Shown: piece after piece, positions 8,977-18,205 of the stretch
Layout of the letters: each line of letters starts with the position of its first letter
Position numbering within the stretch: the first letter of the stretch is position 1
From: Streptomyces lasiicapitis
Lineage (GTDB): Bacteria; Actinomycetota; Actinomycetes; Streptomycetales; Streptomycetaceae
DNA length: 64,000 nt
Assembly (NCBI RefSeq): GCF_014646335.1
Contig: NZ_BMNG01000001.1
Location: 364,235 to 428,234 of the forward strand
Direction: 5' to 3'
Notes under the pieces: model-generated
What the model was told of the DNA's origin: nothing
Database searches by the model: none
The model's input: the letters and a program-made list of their open reading frames with translations, nothing else
Position numbers and translations under genes: made by a program

Positions 8977-9960
8977 CTACCTCAGCTTCGGGTCGAGGGC
9001 GTCGCGCACCGCGTCGCCGAGCATGATGAACGCGAGCACGGTGATCGCCAGGGCGCCGGCGGGCCAGAGCAGCATGTGCGGGGCGTTGCGGATGTACTGG
9101 GACGCGGCGGAGATGTCGATGCCCCAGCTCACCGTCGGGGGCTTCAGGCCGACGCCGAGGTACGACAGGGTCGCCTCCAGAGCGATGTACGTACCGAGTG
9201 CGATCGTCGCGACGACGATGACGGGCGCGACGGCGTTGGGCGCGATGTGCCGCAGCAGCATCCGCGAGTTGGAGGCGCCGAGCGCGCGGGCGGCCTGCAC
9301 GTAGTCGTTCTGCTTGGCGGTGATCACGGACCCGCGCGCGATGCGGGAGATCTGCGGCCAGCCGAGAAGCACCATGAAGCCGATCACCGGCCAGACGGTG
9401 TTGCTGGTGACGACCGACAGGAGCACCAGGCCACCGAGCACGACCGGGATCGCGAAGAAGATGTCGGTGATGCGGGACAGGATCGCGTCCCACACCCCGC
9501 CGAAGAACCCGGCGAGCCCGCCGAGCACGCTGCCGAGCAGCGCGACGCCGACGGTGGCGCACACGCCGACGGTGACGGAGGCGCGGGCGCCGTACACCGT
9601 CCTCGTGTAGACGTCGCAGCCCTGGCCGTCGAAGCCGAAGGGGTGGCCGGGCGAGGAGCTCTTCTGGGCGTTGGCGAGGTCGCAGTCCAGGGGGTCGCCG
9701 GAGGCGATCGCGGAGGGCCAGAGCGAGATGAAGAGCAGGAAGAGAATGATCAGGCCCGAGATGATGAAGACGGGGTTGCGCCGCAGGTCGCGCCAGGCGT
9801 CGGACCACAGGCTGCGGGCGGGGCCACCGGCTCCGGGACCACCGGCGCCACCCTGTTGTCCCGGCGTCAGCGTCGTCGCCTCGCTCGCGGCGAGATCCAT
9901 CGCGCCGCCCGCGCCGGTCCCGGCGATGGCCCCCTCGGCGGGCTCATGGGGTTCAGGCAT
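8977..9960 (-). CDS. oligopeptide ABC transporter permease (OppC-type)
   Basis: This 327-residue membrane protein has about six helices. A cytoplasmic N-terminal tail carries the OppC-type stretch RSLWSDAWRDLRRNPVFIIS; a large periplasmic loop follows helix 1, and the EAA-like coupling segment is around ARALGASNSRMLLRHIAPN. It ends EALDPKLR-like (DALDPKLR), the family's usual C-terminus. The start overlaps the end of the upstream permease gene by 8 nt, so the two half-channels are likely made in equal amounts. The second operon has a close paralogue. Confidence 0.92.
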   Translation of the reverse strand: MPEPHEPAEGAIAGTGAGGAMDLAASEATTLTPGQQGGAGGPGAGGPARSLWSDAWRDLRRNPVFIISGLIILFLLFISLWPSAIASGDPLDCDLANAQKSSSPGHPFGFDGQGCDVYTRTVYGARASVTVGVCATVGVALLGSVLGGLAGFFGGVWDAILSRITDIFFAIPVVLGGLVLLSVVTSNTVWPVIGFMVLLGWPQISRIARGSVITAKQNDYVQAARALGASNSRMLLRHIAPNAVAPVIVVATIALGTYIALEATLSYLGVGLKPPTVSWGIDISAASQYIRNAPHMLLWPAGALAITVLAFIMLGDAVRDALDPKLR

Positions 9961-10876
9961 AGCGGATCCTCGGGTCGAGTACGGCGTACAACAGGTCGAC
10001 GATCAGGTTCGCCACCAGGAAGACAAGGACGAGGACCGTCACGAACCCGACCACGGTCTGGGTGCTCTGCCGCAGAATCCCCTGGTAGAGCTGGAAGCCG
10101 ACGCCGTGGATGTTGAAGATCCGCTCGGTGACGATGGCGCCGCCCATCAGCGCGCCGACGTCCGTGCCGATGAAGGTGACCACCGGGATGAGTGAATTCC
10201 GCAGCAGGTGCTTGGTGATGACGCGGCGTCGCGGCAGCCCCTTGGCGACGGCGGTGCGTACGTAGTCGGCGCGCCGGTTCTCGGCGATGGACGTACGCGT
10301 CAGACGCGTGACGTACGCCAGCGAGACGGAGGCGAGCACGAGCCCCGGCACGATCAGCTCGTCGACGGTCGCCTCCGAGGACACCGACGGTTTGATGACG
10401 CCCCACTCCACGCCGAGCAGCAGCTGGAGCAGCAGACCCGTCACGAACGTCGGTACGGAGATGACGATCAGGGTGAGGAGCAGCACCACCGTGTCGATGG
10501 GCTTGCCGCGCCTGAGGCCCGTGACGACCCCGAGCGTGATGCCGATGACGATCTCGAAGACGACGGCGACGAGGGTGAGCCGGATGGTCACCGGGAACGC
10601 CGTGGACATCAGCTCGGTGACCTTCTGCCCGTTGAAGGCGGTACCGAAGTCCCCCGTGAAAACATTGCCCATGTACGTCGCGTATTGCTGCCACACGGGC
10701 TTGTCGAGGCCGAACTCCTTCTTGAGCTGGGCGGCGGTCGCGGGGTCGCACTTGCGGTCGCCGCACAGGCCCGCGACGGGGTCGCCCATCACGTTCACCA
10801 TCAGGAAGATCAGCAGCGTGGCGCCGAAGAAGACCGGGATCATCTGCAGCAGACGCCGGATCACATAACGACCCAT
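9953..10876 (-). CDS. oligopeptide ABC transporter permease (OppB-type)
   Basis: This 307-residue permease begins MGRYVIRRLLQMIPVFFGAT, the typical OppB/DppB amino terminus. About six hydrophobic segments and the coupling motif near VAKGLPRRRVITKHLLRNSL follow, and it ends VLDPRIRYA. It forms the channel together with the OppC-type protein. The paralogue in the second operon has nearly the same beginning and end. A Cys pair (CGDRKC) lies in the first periplasmic loop and is absent from the paralogue. Confidence 0.92.
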   Translation of the reverse strand: MGRYVIRRLLQMIPVFFGATLLIFLMVNVMGDPVAGLCGDRKCDPATAAQLKKEFGLDKPVWQQYATYMGNVFTGDFGTAFNGQKVTELMSTAFPVTIRLTLVAVVFEIVIGITLGVVTGLRRGKPIDTVVLLLTLIVISVPTFVTGLLLQLLLGVEWGVIKPSVSSEATVDELIVPGLVLASVSLAYVTRLTRTSIAENRRADYVRTAVAKGLPRRRVITKHLLRNSLIPVVTFIGTDVGALMGGAIVTERIFNIHGVGFQLYQGILRQSTQTVVGFVTVLVLVFLVANLIVDLLYAVLDPRIRYA

Positions 10877-10943
10877 GGGGCTCGCTCCGGGAGTAGAGGG
10901 AGCGGCCGCCCGGCGCGGGGGCCGAACGGCCGCTCCACCGACG

Positions 10944-12575
10944 TCAGTTGACCTTGATCGCCTCGTACACGGGCACGCTGAACTGGTTCAGCGCGACGTC
11001 GGAGACCCTGTCGGAATAGCCCGCGCTGCCGTTCTGGTACCAGAGCGGGATGGCGGGCATGTCCTTGGCGAGGATCTTCTCGGCGTCCTGGAACCTGGTG
11101 ACGGCCTTGGCGGTGTCGGTCTCGCCGTTGGCCTCGTTGATGAGCTTGTCGAAGTCCTCGTTGGAGTACTTGCCGTCGTTGGAGGAGGCGTCGGTGTAGT
11201 AGTTCGGCTCCAGGAAGTTCTGGATCAGCGGGTAGTCCATCTGCCAGCCCGCGCGCCAGGCGCCGTCCAGCTTCTGCTGCGAGGCCTGGCTCCTGAAGTC
11301 GGCGAAGGTGCCGATCGGGTTGCCGACGCAGGCGTTGCTCTTGCCGAGCGCCTTGTTGATGGAGTTGCAGACGGCGTCCACCCACTCCTTGTGGGAGCCG
11401 GTGTCCGCGTTGTACGAGATCTTCAGGGTGCCGCCGGGGATGCCGCCCCCTTCCTCGACGAGCTTCTTCGCTTCCCCCGCGTCGTACTCGCACCAGTCGC
11501 CGCACACGCTGTCGCTGTAGCCGCCGTCCTCGCCGAGCACCGGCGAGGTCCAGTCCTTGGCGGGGGTTCGGGTCTTCTGGAAGATGGTCTCGGTGATCTG
11601 CTCCCGGTTGATGGCCCGGGAGAGCCCCTGGCGGACCTTCTCCGCGCCCGCCTTGTCCCACTTCTTGTCGTAGAAGGGGAAGGCGAGGGTCTGGATGATC
11701 CCGGCGGGAGTGTTGATGTACCGGTCCCCGAGGTCGCTCTTCACGTTCTTGAGCTGGGAAGCCGGGACATCGTCGACGAGATCGAGATTCCCCGCCATCA
11801 GATCCGTGTACGCCGTGTTGTTGTCGGTATAGACCTTGAGGTCGACTCCCCCGTTCTGGGCCTTGTCGTCCCCGCTGTAGCCGTCCCACTTCCTGAGCTC
11901 CATCTTGGAGCCCTTCTGGTACGACTTCACGGTGTACGGGCCGTTGCCGACCGGCTTGGACAGCCAGGCGGAGTGGTTGTCGAAGAACGCCTTGGGCAGC
12001 GGGGCGAAGGAGGGGTAGCCGAGGGTGTCGGGCCAGGTGGAGAACTTCTGCGTGAGCTTCACGGTGAAGGTCTTGGGGTCGACGACCTTCAACCCCGAAA
12101 GCGTCTCGGCGGACGCGTCCCCCTTCTCCGGGTGGACCTTGTCGTACCCCTCGATGTACCCGAAGAAGTACGCGTTCTTCTGGTTGTTCTTGAGGTGCGC
12201 CCCGTAGTTCCAGGCGTCCACGAACGACTTGGCGGTGACCGCCTCGCCATTGCTGAACTTCCACCCGTCCTTGATCTTCACGGTGAAGTTCTGCGAGTCC
12301 TTGGTGTCGATCGACTCGGCGACCATGTCCTGCGCCTCGCCGGTCTTCGGGTCGTACCGCTTGAGGCCGCGCACGAGCATGTCCAGGACCTTGCCGCCCT
12401 GCACCTCGTTCGTGTTCGCCGGCTCCAGCGGGTTCTGCGGATCTCCCCAGGAGGACCCCACGATCCCGGAGCCGTCGCCACCGCCGCCGTCGCTGCTCCC
12501 ACCCCCACACCCCGTCGCCGCGAGCGCGACGGCCACCGCACAAGCGGCCCACTTGGCGTGCGTGGCTCCACGCAT
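10944..12575 (-). CDS. oligopeptide-binding lipoprotein (SBP family 5)
   Basis: This is a 543-residue extracytoplasmic receptor and the first gene of the operon. The ATG at 12575 is chosen over upstream in-frame starts because AAGGAGG lies 7 nt before it and it gives a compact lipoprotein signal peptide: basic start, hydrophobic core, lipobox ending at Cys23 (AATGC). A Gly/Ser/Asp linker follows, then the family-5 fold from about residue 40. It has the landmark WGDPQNPLEPANTNE, closely matching the start of the bldKB-like protein (ANGEPQNALQPSNTME). It would capture oligopeptides and deliver them to the permease pair. Confidence 0.92.
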   Translation of the reverse strand: MRGATHAKWAACAVAVALAATGCGGGSSDGGGGDGSGIVGSSWGDPQNPLEPANTNEVQGGKVLDMLVRGLKRYDPKTGEAQDMVAESIDTKDSQNFTVKIKDGWKFSNGEAVTAKSFVDAWNYGAHLKNNQKNAYFFGYIEGYDKVHPEKGDASAETLSGLKVVDPKTFTVKLTQKFSTWPDTLGYPSFAPLPKAFFDNHSAWLSKPVGNGPYTVKSYQKGSKMELRKWDGYSGDDKAQNGGVDLKVYTDNNTAYTDLMAGNLDLVDDVPASQLKNVKSDLGDRYINTPAGIIQTLAFPFYDKKWDKAGAEKVRQGLSRAINREQITETIFQKTRTPAKDWTSPVLGEDGGYSDSVCGDWCEYDAGEAKKLVEEGGGIPGGTLKISYNADTGSHKEWVDAVCNSINKALGKSNACVGNPIGTFADFRSQASQQKLDGAWRAGWQMDYPLIQNFLEPNYYTDASSNDGKYSNEDFDKLINEANGETDTAKAVTRFQDAEKILAKDMPAIPLWYQNGSAGYSDRVSDVALNQFSVPVYEAIKVN

Positions 12576-12686
12576 GGCTTGCCTCCTTGGAGCGATCTGT
12601 GACACGTACCGCCAAATATCGCGGCAGAGGGTACGAACCGCACATTTAGCCCGGCCGTATGAGGGGGAGGCCATCCGGATGTACGT

Positions 12687-12958
12687 ATGCCGCGCGGCGT
12701 CGGCGTCGGGCTCCCCCCGATGCCCTGCGACTCCTGCACCGAAGCCGAGCTCGACCGCTTCGGCCCGACGTTCGCCACGGCCTTCAAGGTCTTCCTCTGG
12801 GGGCTGACGGTCCCCGCGGGGCTGCTGCTGGCGCGTGGGTCCTGCCGTGGCAGCAGCGCGACAAGGGCCGCCGGACCTTGCTCTCCGCCCTGGCGCCCGT
12901 CTCCGTCGTCGTCCTCTACCTGCTCTTCGCGGGACTGGTGGACTGGCCGGCGCGGTGA
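12687..12958 (+). pseudogene. frameshifted small membrane protein gene
   Basis: Two overlapping frames together make one sensible protein. The first begins MPCDSCTEAELDRFGPTFAT (from an ATG at 12720, or 12687) and runs into a membrane helix, VFLWGLTVPAGLLLA. Near 12830-12836 the hydrophobic reading passes to another frame, which continues WVLPWQQRDKGRRTLLSAL and a second helix, SVVVLYLLFAGLVDWPA, up to the stop at 12958. A change of one missing base or two extra bases (CG in GGCGCGTGG) accounts for it. The intact protein would be ~80 aa with two helices. It may be a true pseudogene or a sequencing error; function is unknown. Confidence 0.6.
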
Positions 12959-13017
12959 CCTGTTACGTCTGTCGCGGGCGAGGGGTTGAGTCGGCCTCCT
13001 CGCCGAGCGGGCCTCGC

Positions 13018-13023
13018 TACGCT
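13018..13023 (+). promoter_or_regulatory. -10 box for leaderless Uma2 gene
   Basis: TACGCT lies 6 nt before the ATG at 13030; no Shine-Dalgarno sequence is present. Confidence 0.55.
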
Positions 13024-13029
13024 GAGTAC

Positions 13030-13614
13030 ATGGACTACGCCAAGATGCGGGCGATCGCCGAGGAGCTGGGGGCCTACGCCGAGCAGCTTGAGGGCTCCTG
13101 GAGCGTCGAGATCGGCCCCTCCGGCCCGATACTGGCCATGATGTGCCCGTCGAAGCGGCACGAGGGCACAGTGCGGCGCATCCGCAATCAGCTGAACGAG
13201 CAGCTCCCCGGCACCCACCCCGGCTACACCTGCGAGAACGGGCCGGAGATCGAGCACCCTTCAATCGGCCGCATGCGACGCCCAGACGCCGTGGTGATCC
13301 CCGAGTCGGCCCTCGACGAAGAAGGCCTCGCGGTCGACGCCACACAGGTCATCGCCGCCGTAGAAATCGTGTCCCCCTCGAATCCGGAGAACGACTACGG
13401 CGCGAAGCTGTCCGAGTACCCCGCCATGGGCATCGACCACTACATGATCGTCGACCCGCGGACGGGCACCATCGAGGTGCACACCGAGCCTTGCGGCAAC
13501 CGCTACCAGCGGAAAGAGCCCTACATCTTCGGCGACCAAGTCGCGCTGGGCCCTTGGACCGTGGACACGTCCGCCTTCCGGCGTTACGCGAAGCCGGGGC
13601 AGGCCGCGGGCTGA
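13030..13614 (+). CDS. Uma2 family (PD-(D/E)XK-like) protein
   Basis: This 194-residue protein has the Uma2/DUF820 restriction-endonuclease-like fold. It shows the family's core residues: PSKRHEGTVRRI (conserved His in the N-terminal half), GRMRRPDAVVI (the Asp of the PD motif), AAVEIVSPSNPENDYGAKLSEY (the E-x-S/V-P segment followed by Lys) and HYMIVDPRTGTIEVH. The frame is open upstream, but the ATG at 13030 is favoured by the -10 box 6 nt before it. Uma2 proteins are numerous in streptomycetes and their biological role is not settled, so calling it an endonuclease is structural inference. A second, more distant member is at 50965-51546. Confidence 0.85.
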   Translation: MDYAKMRAIAEELGAYAEQLEGSWSVEIGPSGPILAMMCPSKRHEGTVRRIRNQLNEQLPGTHPGYTCENGPEIEHPSIGRMRRPDAVVIPESALDEEGLAVDATQVIAAVEIVSPSNPENDYGAKLSEYPAMGIDHYMIVDPRTGTIEVHTEPCGNRYQRKEPYIFGDQVALGPWTVDTSAFRRYAKPGQAAG

Positions 13615-13851
13615 GTGACGCTTGGCCGTGCCGGACCCGTGGGGCTGTTCGAATTCGGCGGGTGCGCCCGGCGGGCCCGGGACGTTACCGGTGGCTTGTG
13701 TGAGGGGCGGGTGGAACGTGCGGGGCCCGGTGGGCGGCTGGTGTTGCTGGCCTGACTTCGACCGTGGCGGGGCAAAGCCGCGTGACACAGAGATCTCCGC
13801 GCTGCCACGCTGGCCCGAGGCATTACCCAAGTCCAGGACGGGAGTCATGCG

Positions 13852-14937
13852 TTGACCAGTTCGTCCACTCCGGCCGGCTCCTCCGCCGAGAACCAGCCCC
13901 ATGACCAGCCCGACGGCCGGTCCGACGACCAGTCCCAGCCGTCCTCCGACGAGGCCATCGCCCTGATCGAGCTCCTCTTCGGCTCGGTCTTCTCCTCCGC
14001 CCTGCGCACCGCCGCCGTCCACCGCGTCGCCGACCATCTCGCGGAGGGCCCGCTGCCCGTGGACGAGCTGGCCCGGCGGGCCGAGGTGCACGCGGACTCG
14101 CTGCGGCGCGTGCTGCGGCTGCTCGCGAGCCGGGGTGTCTTCCGCGAGACGGAGCCCGGCGTGTTCGAGCTGACGCCCGCGGCGCACACGCTGCGCGACG
14201 TCCCCGGTTCCCTGCGGGACGGCGTGCTGTTCGCCACCGGCGAGACGATGACGCGTTCGTTCGGCGTGCTCGAAGACGCGGTCCGGGAGGGGAAGCCCGG
14301 CTTCGAGATCGCCTACGGCGCACTCTTCTTCGACCACCTGTCGGGCAACCCCGAGGACCAGGAGAGCTTCGACAAGGGCATGTCGTCCCTCTCCGGCCCG
14401 CTCAACGACATCATCGCCACGGCCTACCCGTTCCCCGCCGGCGGCACCGTCGTGGACGTGGCCGGCGGCCAGGGCGGGCTCCTGCGGGCCGTGCTCCAGC
14501 ACCACCCGGGGCTCTCCGGCGTCCTCTTCGACCAGGAGCAGACCGTCGCCGGGCACCTGCTCGACGTCAAGGAACTCGCGGGCCGCTGGCGCGTGGAGAG
14601 CGGCGACTTCTTCCGGGCGGTCCCCGAGGGCGGCGACCTCTACGTCCTCAAGAACATCCTCCACGACTGGAGCGACGAGCACAGCCTGCGCATCCTCGCC
14701 TCCATCCGCGCCGTCATCCCGCCCACCGGCCGACTCCTGGTCGTCGACACCGTCATGCCCGAAGGCAACGACCCCGACCCCAGCAAGGTCGTGGACATCA
14801 TCATGCTGAACGTCGCCAGCGGCCGCGAACGCACGGAGGACGAGTTCAACTCCCTTTTCCAGCAGGCGGGTTTCACCCTGACCCGGATCGTCGAGACGGG
14901 GTCGTTCCCGGCGGTCGTCGAAGGCGTGCCGGTCTGA
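13852..14937 (+). CDS. SAM-dependent O-methyltransferase (plant-COMT-like)
   Basis: This 361-residue methyltransferase belongs to the family of streptomycete tailoring O-methyltransferases. An N-terminal winged-helix dimerisation domain (~30-135) is followed by a Rossmann domain with the SAM-binding motif VVDVAGGQGG. It carries the LKNILHDWSDE motif, whose His is the catalytic base in this family, and ends in a typical FTLTRIVETGSFPAVVEG. The N-terminus has a Ser/Asp/Gln-rich lead. The start is the TTG at 13852 with GGGAG 7 nt upstream; an ATG 5 nt earlier opens only a two-codon frame. It stands alone between the two Opp operons, without obvious biosynthetic partners; the substrate is unknown. 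Confidence 0.85.
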   Translation: MTSSSTPAGSSAENQPHDQPDGRSDDQSQPSSDEAIALIELLFGSVFSSALRTAAVHRVADHLAEGPLPVDELARRAEVHADSLRRVLRLLASRGVFRETEPGVFELTPAAHTLRDVPGSLRDGVLFATGETMTRSFGVLEDAVREGKPGFEIAYGALFFDHLSGNPEDQESFDKGMSSLSGPLNDIIATAYPFPAGGTVVDVAGGQGGLLRAVLQHHPGLSGVLFDQEQTVAGHLLDVKELAGRWRVESGDFFRAVPEGGDLYVLKNILHDWSDEHSLRILASIRAVIPPTGRLLVVDTVMPEGNDPDPSKVVDIIMLNVASGRERTEDEFNSLFQQAGFTLTRIVETGSFPAVVEGVPV

Positions 14938-14955
14938 CACGGATACGTACGCACA

Positions 14956-14995
14956 TGGGGGCGCCCCCGGCCACATCCGGCCGGGGGCGCCCCCA
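14956..14995. terminator. bidirectional terminator
   Basis: A perfect 17-bp inverted repeat (14956-14972 with 14979-14995) encloses a 6-nt loop. It lies between the convergent methyltransferase gene and the second Opp operon, 19 nt and 25 nt from their stops. Confidence 0.8.
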
Positions 14996-15019
14996 CTGAC
15001 GTACGGCGAACTCGCGGAG

Positions 15020-16183
15020 CTACGCCGCGTGCACCACGTTCTTCTCCTCCGCGAAGTGGCACGCCGACTCGTGCGCGGCGGGGGTGTCCTGGCCCGCGAA
15101 GCGCTCCGGGATGGCGAGCAGCGGGACCTCCTCCGCGCACTTGTCCTGCGCCTTCCAGCAGCGGGTGCGGAAGCGGCAGCCGGACGGCGGGTTCGCCGGG
15201 GACGGCACGTCGCCGGTGAGGATGATGCGCTCGCGGCCCTCGCGGGCCTCCGGGTCGGGGACCGGGACGGCCGAGAGGAGCGCCTGCGTGTACGGGTGCG
15301 TCGGGTGGTCGTAGATCTGCTCGTCGGAGCCGATCTCGGCCATCTTGCCGAGGTACATCACACCCACGCGGTCCGAGATGTGCCGGACGATCGACAGGTC
15401 GTGCGCGATGAAGAGGTAGGACAGGTTGAACTCGTCCTGGAGCTTCTCCATCAGGTTGATGACCTGGGCCTGGACTGACACGTCCAGGGCCGAGACCGGC
15501 TCGTCGCAGATGATGATCTCGGGGTTGAGCGCCAGACCGCGCGCGATGCCGATGCGCTGGCGCTGACCGCCCGAGAACTGGTGCGGGTAGCGGTTGATGT
15601 ACTCGGGGTTGAGGCCGACCACGTCCAGAAGGTCCTGGACCTTCTGCCGGCGCGAACCCTTCGGGGCCACCTCGGGGTGGATCTCGAAGGGCTCCCCGAT
15701 GATGTCGCCCACCGTCATACGGGGGTTGAGCGAGGTGTACGGGTCCTGGAACACCATCTGGATGTTCCGGCGCACCGCCTTCAGCGCACGCCCGGACAGC
15801 TTGGTGATGTCCTGGCCCTTGTAGAAGACCTCGCCGGCCGTGGCCCGCTCCAGGGTCATCAGGAGCTTGGCGACCGTCGACTTGCCGCAGCCCGACTCGC
15901 CCACGATGCCCAGCGTCTCGCCCTGGTAGAGGTCGAAGGAGATCCCGTCGACCGCCTTCACCGCACCGATCTGGCGCTTGACGATGATGCCCTGGGTGAG
16001 GGGGAAGTGCTTCACCAGGTTGCGGACCTGGAGGATCGGCTCGCCGCGCTCTGCCGGGGCCTCGATCGCGGCCACGGCTTCTTCCGGCGTCGCCGCGTCG
16101 ACCGTCTCGACCTCGGTCACGTTCGGAGTGGCGTCCGTCGGCTCGGCGCCCTCGGGCTCGGCGCCCTTCTTGAGCTCAGCCAT
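15020..16183 (-). CDS. bldKE: BldK-type oligopeptide ABC transporter ATP-binding protein (OppF-type)
   Basis: This 387-residue cytoplasmic ATPase is the last gene of the second Opp operon. Acidic, Ala/Glu-rich residues 1-50 precede the nucleotide-binding domain, which has [65 protein letters not shown] and [14 protein letters not shown]. The C-terminal extension carries [15 protein letters not shown]. Its start overlaps the partner ATPase gene by 8 nt. The letter is assigned from cluster order and assumes this is the bldK locus: typA and the sdh operon lie beyond it and the twin operon on the other side, as I recall for S. coelicolor. Confidence 0.88.
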   Translation of the reverse strand: MAELKKGAEPEGAEPTDATPNVTEVETVDAATPEEAVAAIEAPAERGEPILQVRNLVKHFPLTQGIIVKRQIGAVKAVDGISFDLYQGETLGIVGESGCGKSTVAKLLMTLERATAGEVFYKGQDITKLSGRALKAVRRNIQMVFQDPYTSLNPRMTVGDIIGEPFEIHPEVAPKGSRRQKVQDLLDVVGLNPEYINRYPHQFSGGQRQRIGIARGLALNPEIIICDEPVSALDVSVQAQVINLMEKLQDEFNLSYLFIAHDLSIVRHISDRVGVMYLGKMAEIGSDEQIYDHPTHPYTQALLSAVPVPDPEAREGRERIILTGDVPSPANPPSGCRFRTRCWKAQDKCAEEVPLLAIPERFAGQDTPAAHESACHFAEEKNVVHAA

Positions 16184-17234
16184 GGATCGTCTCCTTCCAG
16201 AAGTGGCACGCGCTGCCGCGGCCCGGGAGCTCCGCGCCGTCCTGCTCCGTCACCGGAACCAGCGGCGGGACCTCCGTACGGCAGATGTCCGTCGCCTTGG
16301 GGCAGCGCGGGTTGAACGCGCAACCCGACGGGATCTTCAGGAGGTTGGGCGGCAGCCCCTTGATCGCGTAGAGCTCGTGGCCCTTCTGGTCAAGGCGCGG
16401 GATCGAGTCGAGCAGGCCTCGCGTGTACGGGTGCGCCGGGCGCTTGTAGAGCTCGTGCACCGGGGCCGTCTCCACGATCCGGCCCGCGTACATGACGGCG
16501 ATCTTGTCCGCCACGTCCGCGACCACGCCGAGGTCGTGGGTGATGAGGATGAGCCCCATGTTGTACTCGCGCTGGAGCTCCGCGAGCAGGTCCATGACCT
16601 GGGCCTGGACCGTCACGTCGAGGGCCGTGGTCGGCTCGTCGGCGATGATCAGGTCCGGCTCCAGGGCGAGCGCCATCGCGATCATGATGCGCTGGCGCAT
16701 ACCGCCGGAGAACTGGTGCGGGTAGTCGTTCACCCGCTCCTTGGCGGCCGGGATCTTCACCCGCTCCATCAGCTCGATGGACTTCGCCTTCGCCGCCTTG
16801 CGGCTCAGGCCGTCGTGCACCCGGAACATCTCGCCGAGCTGGTAGCCCACGCTCAGCACCGGGTTCAGGGACGAAAGCGCGTCCTGGAAGATCATCGCGA
16901 TCTTGCGGCCGCGGATCTTCCTGCGCTCCTCGTTGGACATCTTCAGCATGTCCTGGCCCCGGAACAGGATCTCGCCCTGCGGGATCTTGCCGGGCGGCAT
17001 GTCGAGGATGCCCATGACGGCCTGCGCGGTCACGGACTTGCCGGAGCCCGACTCGCCGAGCACGGCGAGCGTCTCGCCCGCGTCCACGCTGTAGTTGACA
17101 CCGTTCACGGCCTTGACCACACCGTCTCGGGTGTGGAACTCGACGTGCAGGTCCTTCACGTCGAGCAGTCGGCCGCTCTTTTCCTCGCCCGAGCGGGGAG
17201 CGGGAACGTCCGCGGTCTTATCAGTGATCGTCAC
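16176..17234 (-). CDS. bldKD: BldK-type oligopeptide ABC transporter ATP-binding protein (OppD-type)
   Basis: This 352-residue ATPase partners the bldKE-like protein. Its nucleotide-binding motifs are [71 protein letters not shown] and [14 protein letters not shown], with a Cys tail [17 protein letters not shown]. It is very similar to the first-operon ATPase at 7928-8971. Eleven nucleotides separate it from the upstream permease gene, consistent with one transcript. Confidence 0.88.
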   Translation of the reverse strand: MTITDKTADVPAPRSGEEKSGRLLDVKDLHVEFHTRDGVVKAVNGVNYSVDAGETLAVLGESGSGKSVTAQAVMGILDMPPGKIPQGEILFRGQDMLKMSNEERRKIRGRKIAMIFQDALSSLNPVLSVGYQLGEMFRVHDGLSRKAAKAKSIELMERVKIPAAKERVNDYPHQFSGGMRQRIMIAMALALEPDLIIADEPTTALDVTVQAQVMDLLAELQREYNMGLILITHDLGVVADVADKIAVMYAGRIVETAPVHELYKRPAHPYTRGLLDSIPRLDQKGHELYAIKGLPPNLLKIPSGCAFNPRCPKATDICRTEVPPLVPVTEQDGAELPGRGSACHFWKETIHG

Positions 17235-17245
17235 GTACGCCTCCC

Positions 17246-18205
17246 TCAGCGCAACTTCGGGTCGAGGGCTTCGCGTACGGCGTCACCCATCATGATGAAC
17301 GCCAGCACGGTGATGCTGAGCATTCCGGCGGGGAACAGCAGCACGTGCGGGTTGTTCCGGATGAACTGCGTGCCGTCGGAGATGTCGCCGCCCCAGGAGA
17401 TTTCGCCGCCGCCGAGCCCGAGGCCCAGGTAGGACAGCGTCGACTCGGCGACGATGTACGTGCCGAGCGCGATGGTCGCGACGACGATCACCGGTGCGAC
17501 GGCGTTCGGCAGGATGTGCCGGAACAGGATCCGCTTCGTCCCGGCGCCGAGCGCCCGCGCCGCCACCACGTAGTCCGCGTGCTTGGTCGTGATGACCGCG
17601 CCGCGCATCACTCGGGCGATCTGCGTCCAGCCCAGGAAGGCGAGCGCCCCCATCACCACCCAGACGGTGCGGTCGGTGAAGCCGTTCAGGACGACCATCG
17701 AGCCGAGCAGGAACGGGATGCCGAAGAACACGTCGGTGATCCGGGAGAGCAGGCTGTCCCAGAAGCCGCCGAAGTATCCGGCCAGCATGCCGACCAGGCC
17801 GCCGAAGAGGGTGACCAGGAGGGTCACGCCGACGCCGACGACGATGGAGTTCCGCGCGCCGAACAGGACACGCGCGTAGATGCTGCGCCCCGTGCCGTCG
17901 TAACCGAACCAGTCGGCCTGGAAGAAGTGGCCCAGCTCGGGCTTGCCCAGGAAGTTCTTCGCCTGGTCGCCGGTCTCCGGGTTCGCGTCGGTGAACATGC
18001 CGGGGAAGGCCGCCACCAGGAGCAGCACCACGATGAGCAGTGCGGAGATCACGAACAGCGGGTTGCGGCGCAGGTCCCGCCATGCGTCGCCCCAGAGGCT
18101 GCGGGGCTTGCCGGGCGCCGGTGTCGCGGAGACCGCGGCTCCCGCGACGACCTCGTCCTGTGCCGCCGCCTTGTCCGTGGTCGAGGTCTTGGTCAGGTCA
18201 GGCAT
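17246..18205 (-). CDS. bldKC: BldK-type oligopeptide permease (OppC-type)
   Basis: This 319-residue permease has about six membrane segments. The N-terminal cytoplasmic stretch RSLWGDAWRDLRRNPLFVIS matches the OppC-type paralogue at 8977-9960. A large outer loop follows helix 1 (ETGDQAKNFLGKPELGHFFQ), and the coupling segment is near ARALGAGTKRILFRHILPN. It ends EALDPKLR. The start overlaps the upstream permease by 8 nt, the same overlap as in the twin operon. Confidence 0.88.
   Translation of the reverse strand: MPDLTKTSTTDKAAAQDEVVAGAAVSATPAPGKPRSLWGDAWRDLRRNPLFVISALLIVVLLLVAAFPGMFTDANPETGDQAKNFLGKPELGHFFQADWFGYDGTGRSIYARVLFGARNSIVVGVGVTLLVTLFGGLVGMLAGYFGGFWDSLLSRITDVFFGIPFLLGSMVVLNGFTDRTVWVVMGALAFLGWTQIARVMRGAVITTKHADYVVAARALGAGTKRILFRHILPNAVAPVIVVATIALGTYIVAESTLSYLGLGLGGGEISWGGDISDGTQFIRNNPHVLLFPAGMLSITVLAFIMMGDAVREALDPKLR

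Noticed and set aside
12835-13029. N-terminal extension of the first Uma2 gene
   Set aside because: The extension overlaps the frameshifted gene and reads as low-complexity; the -10 box and ATG at 13018-13032 fix the start.
13622-13855. 77-codon frame upstream of the methyltransferase
   Set aside because: It has no RBS or -10 box at a useful distance, odd Cys/Trp/Gly composition and no family resemblance; the region is treated as intergenic.
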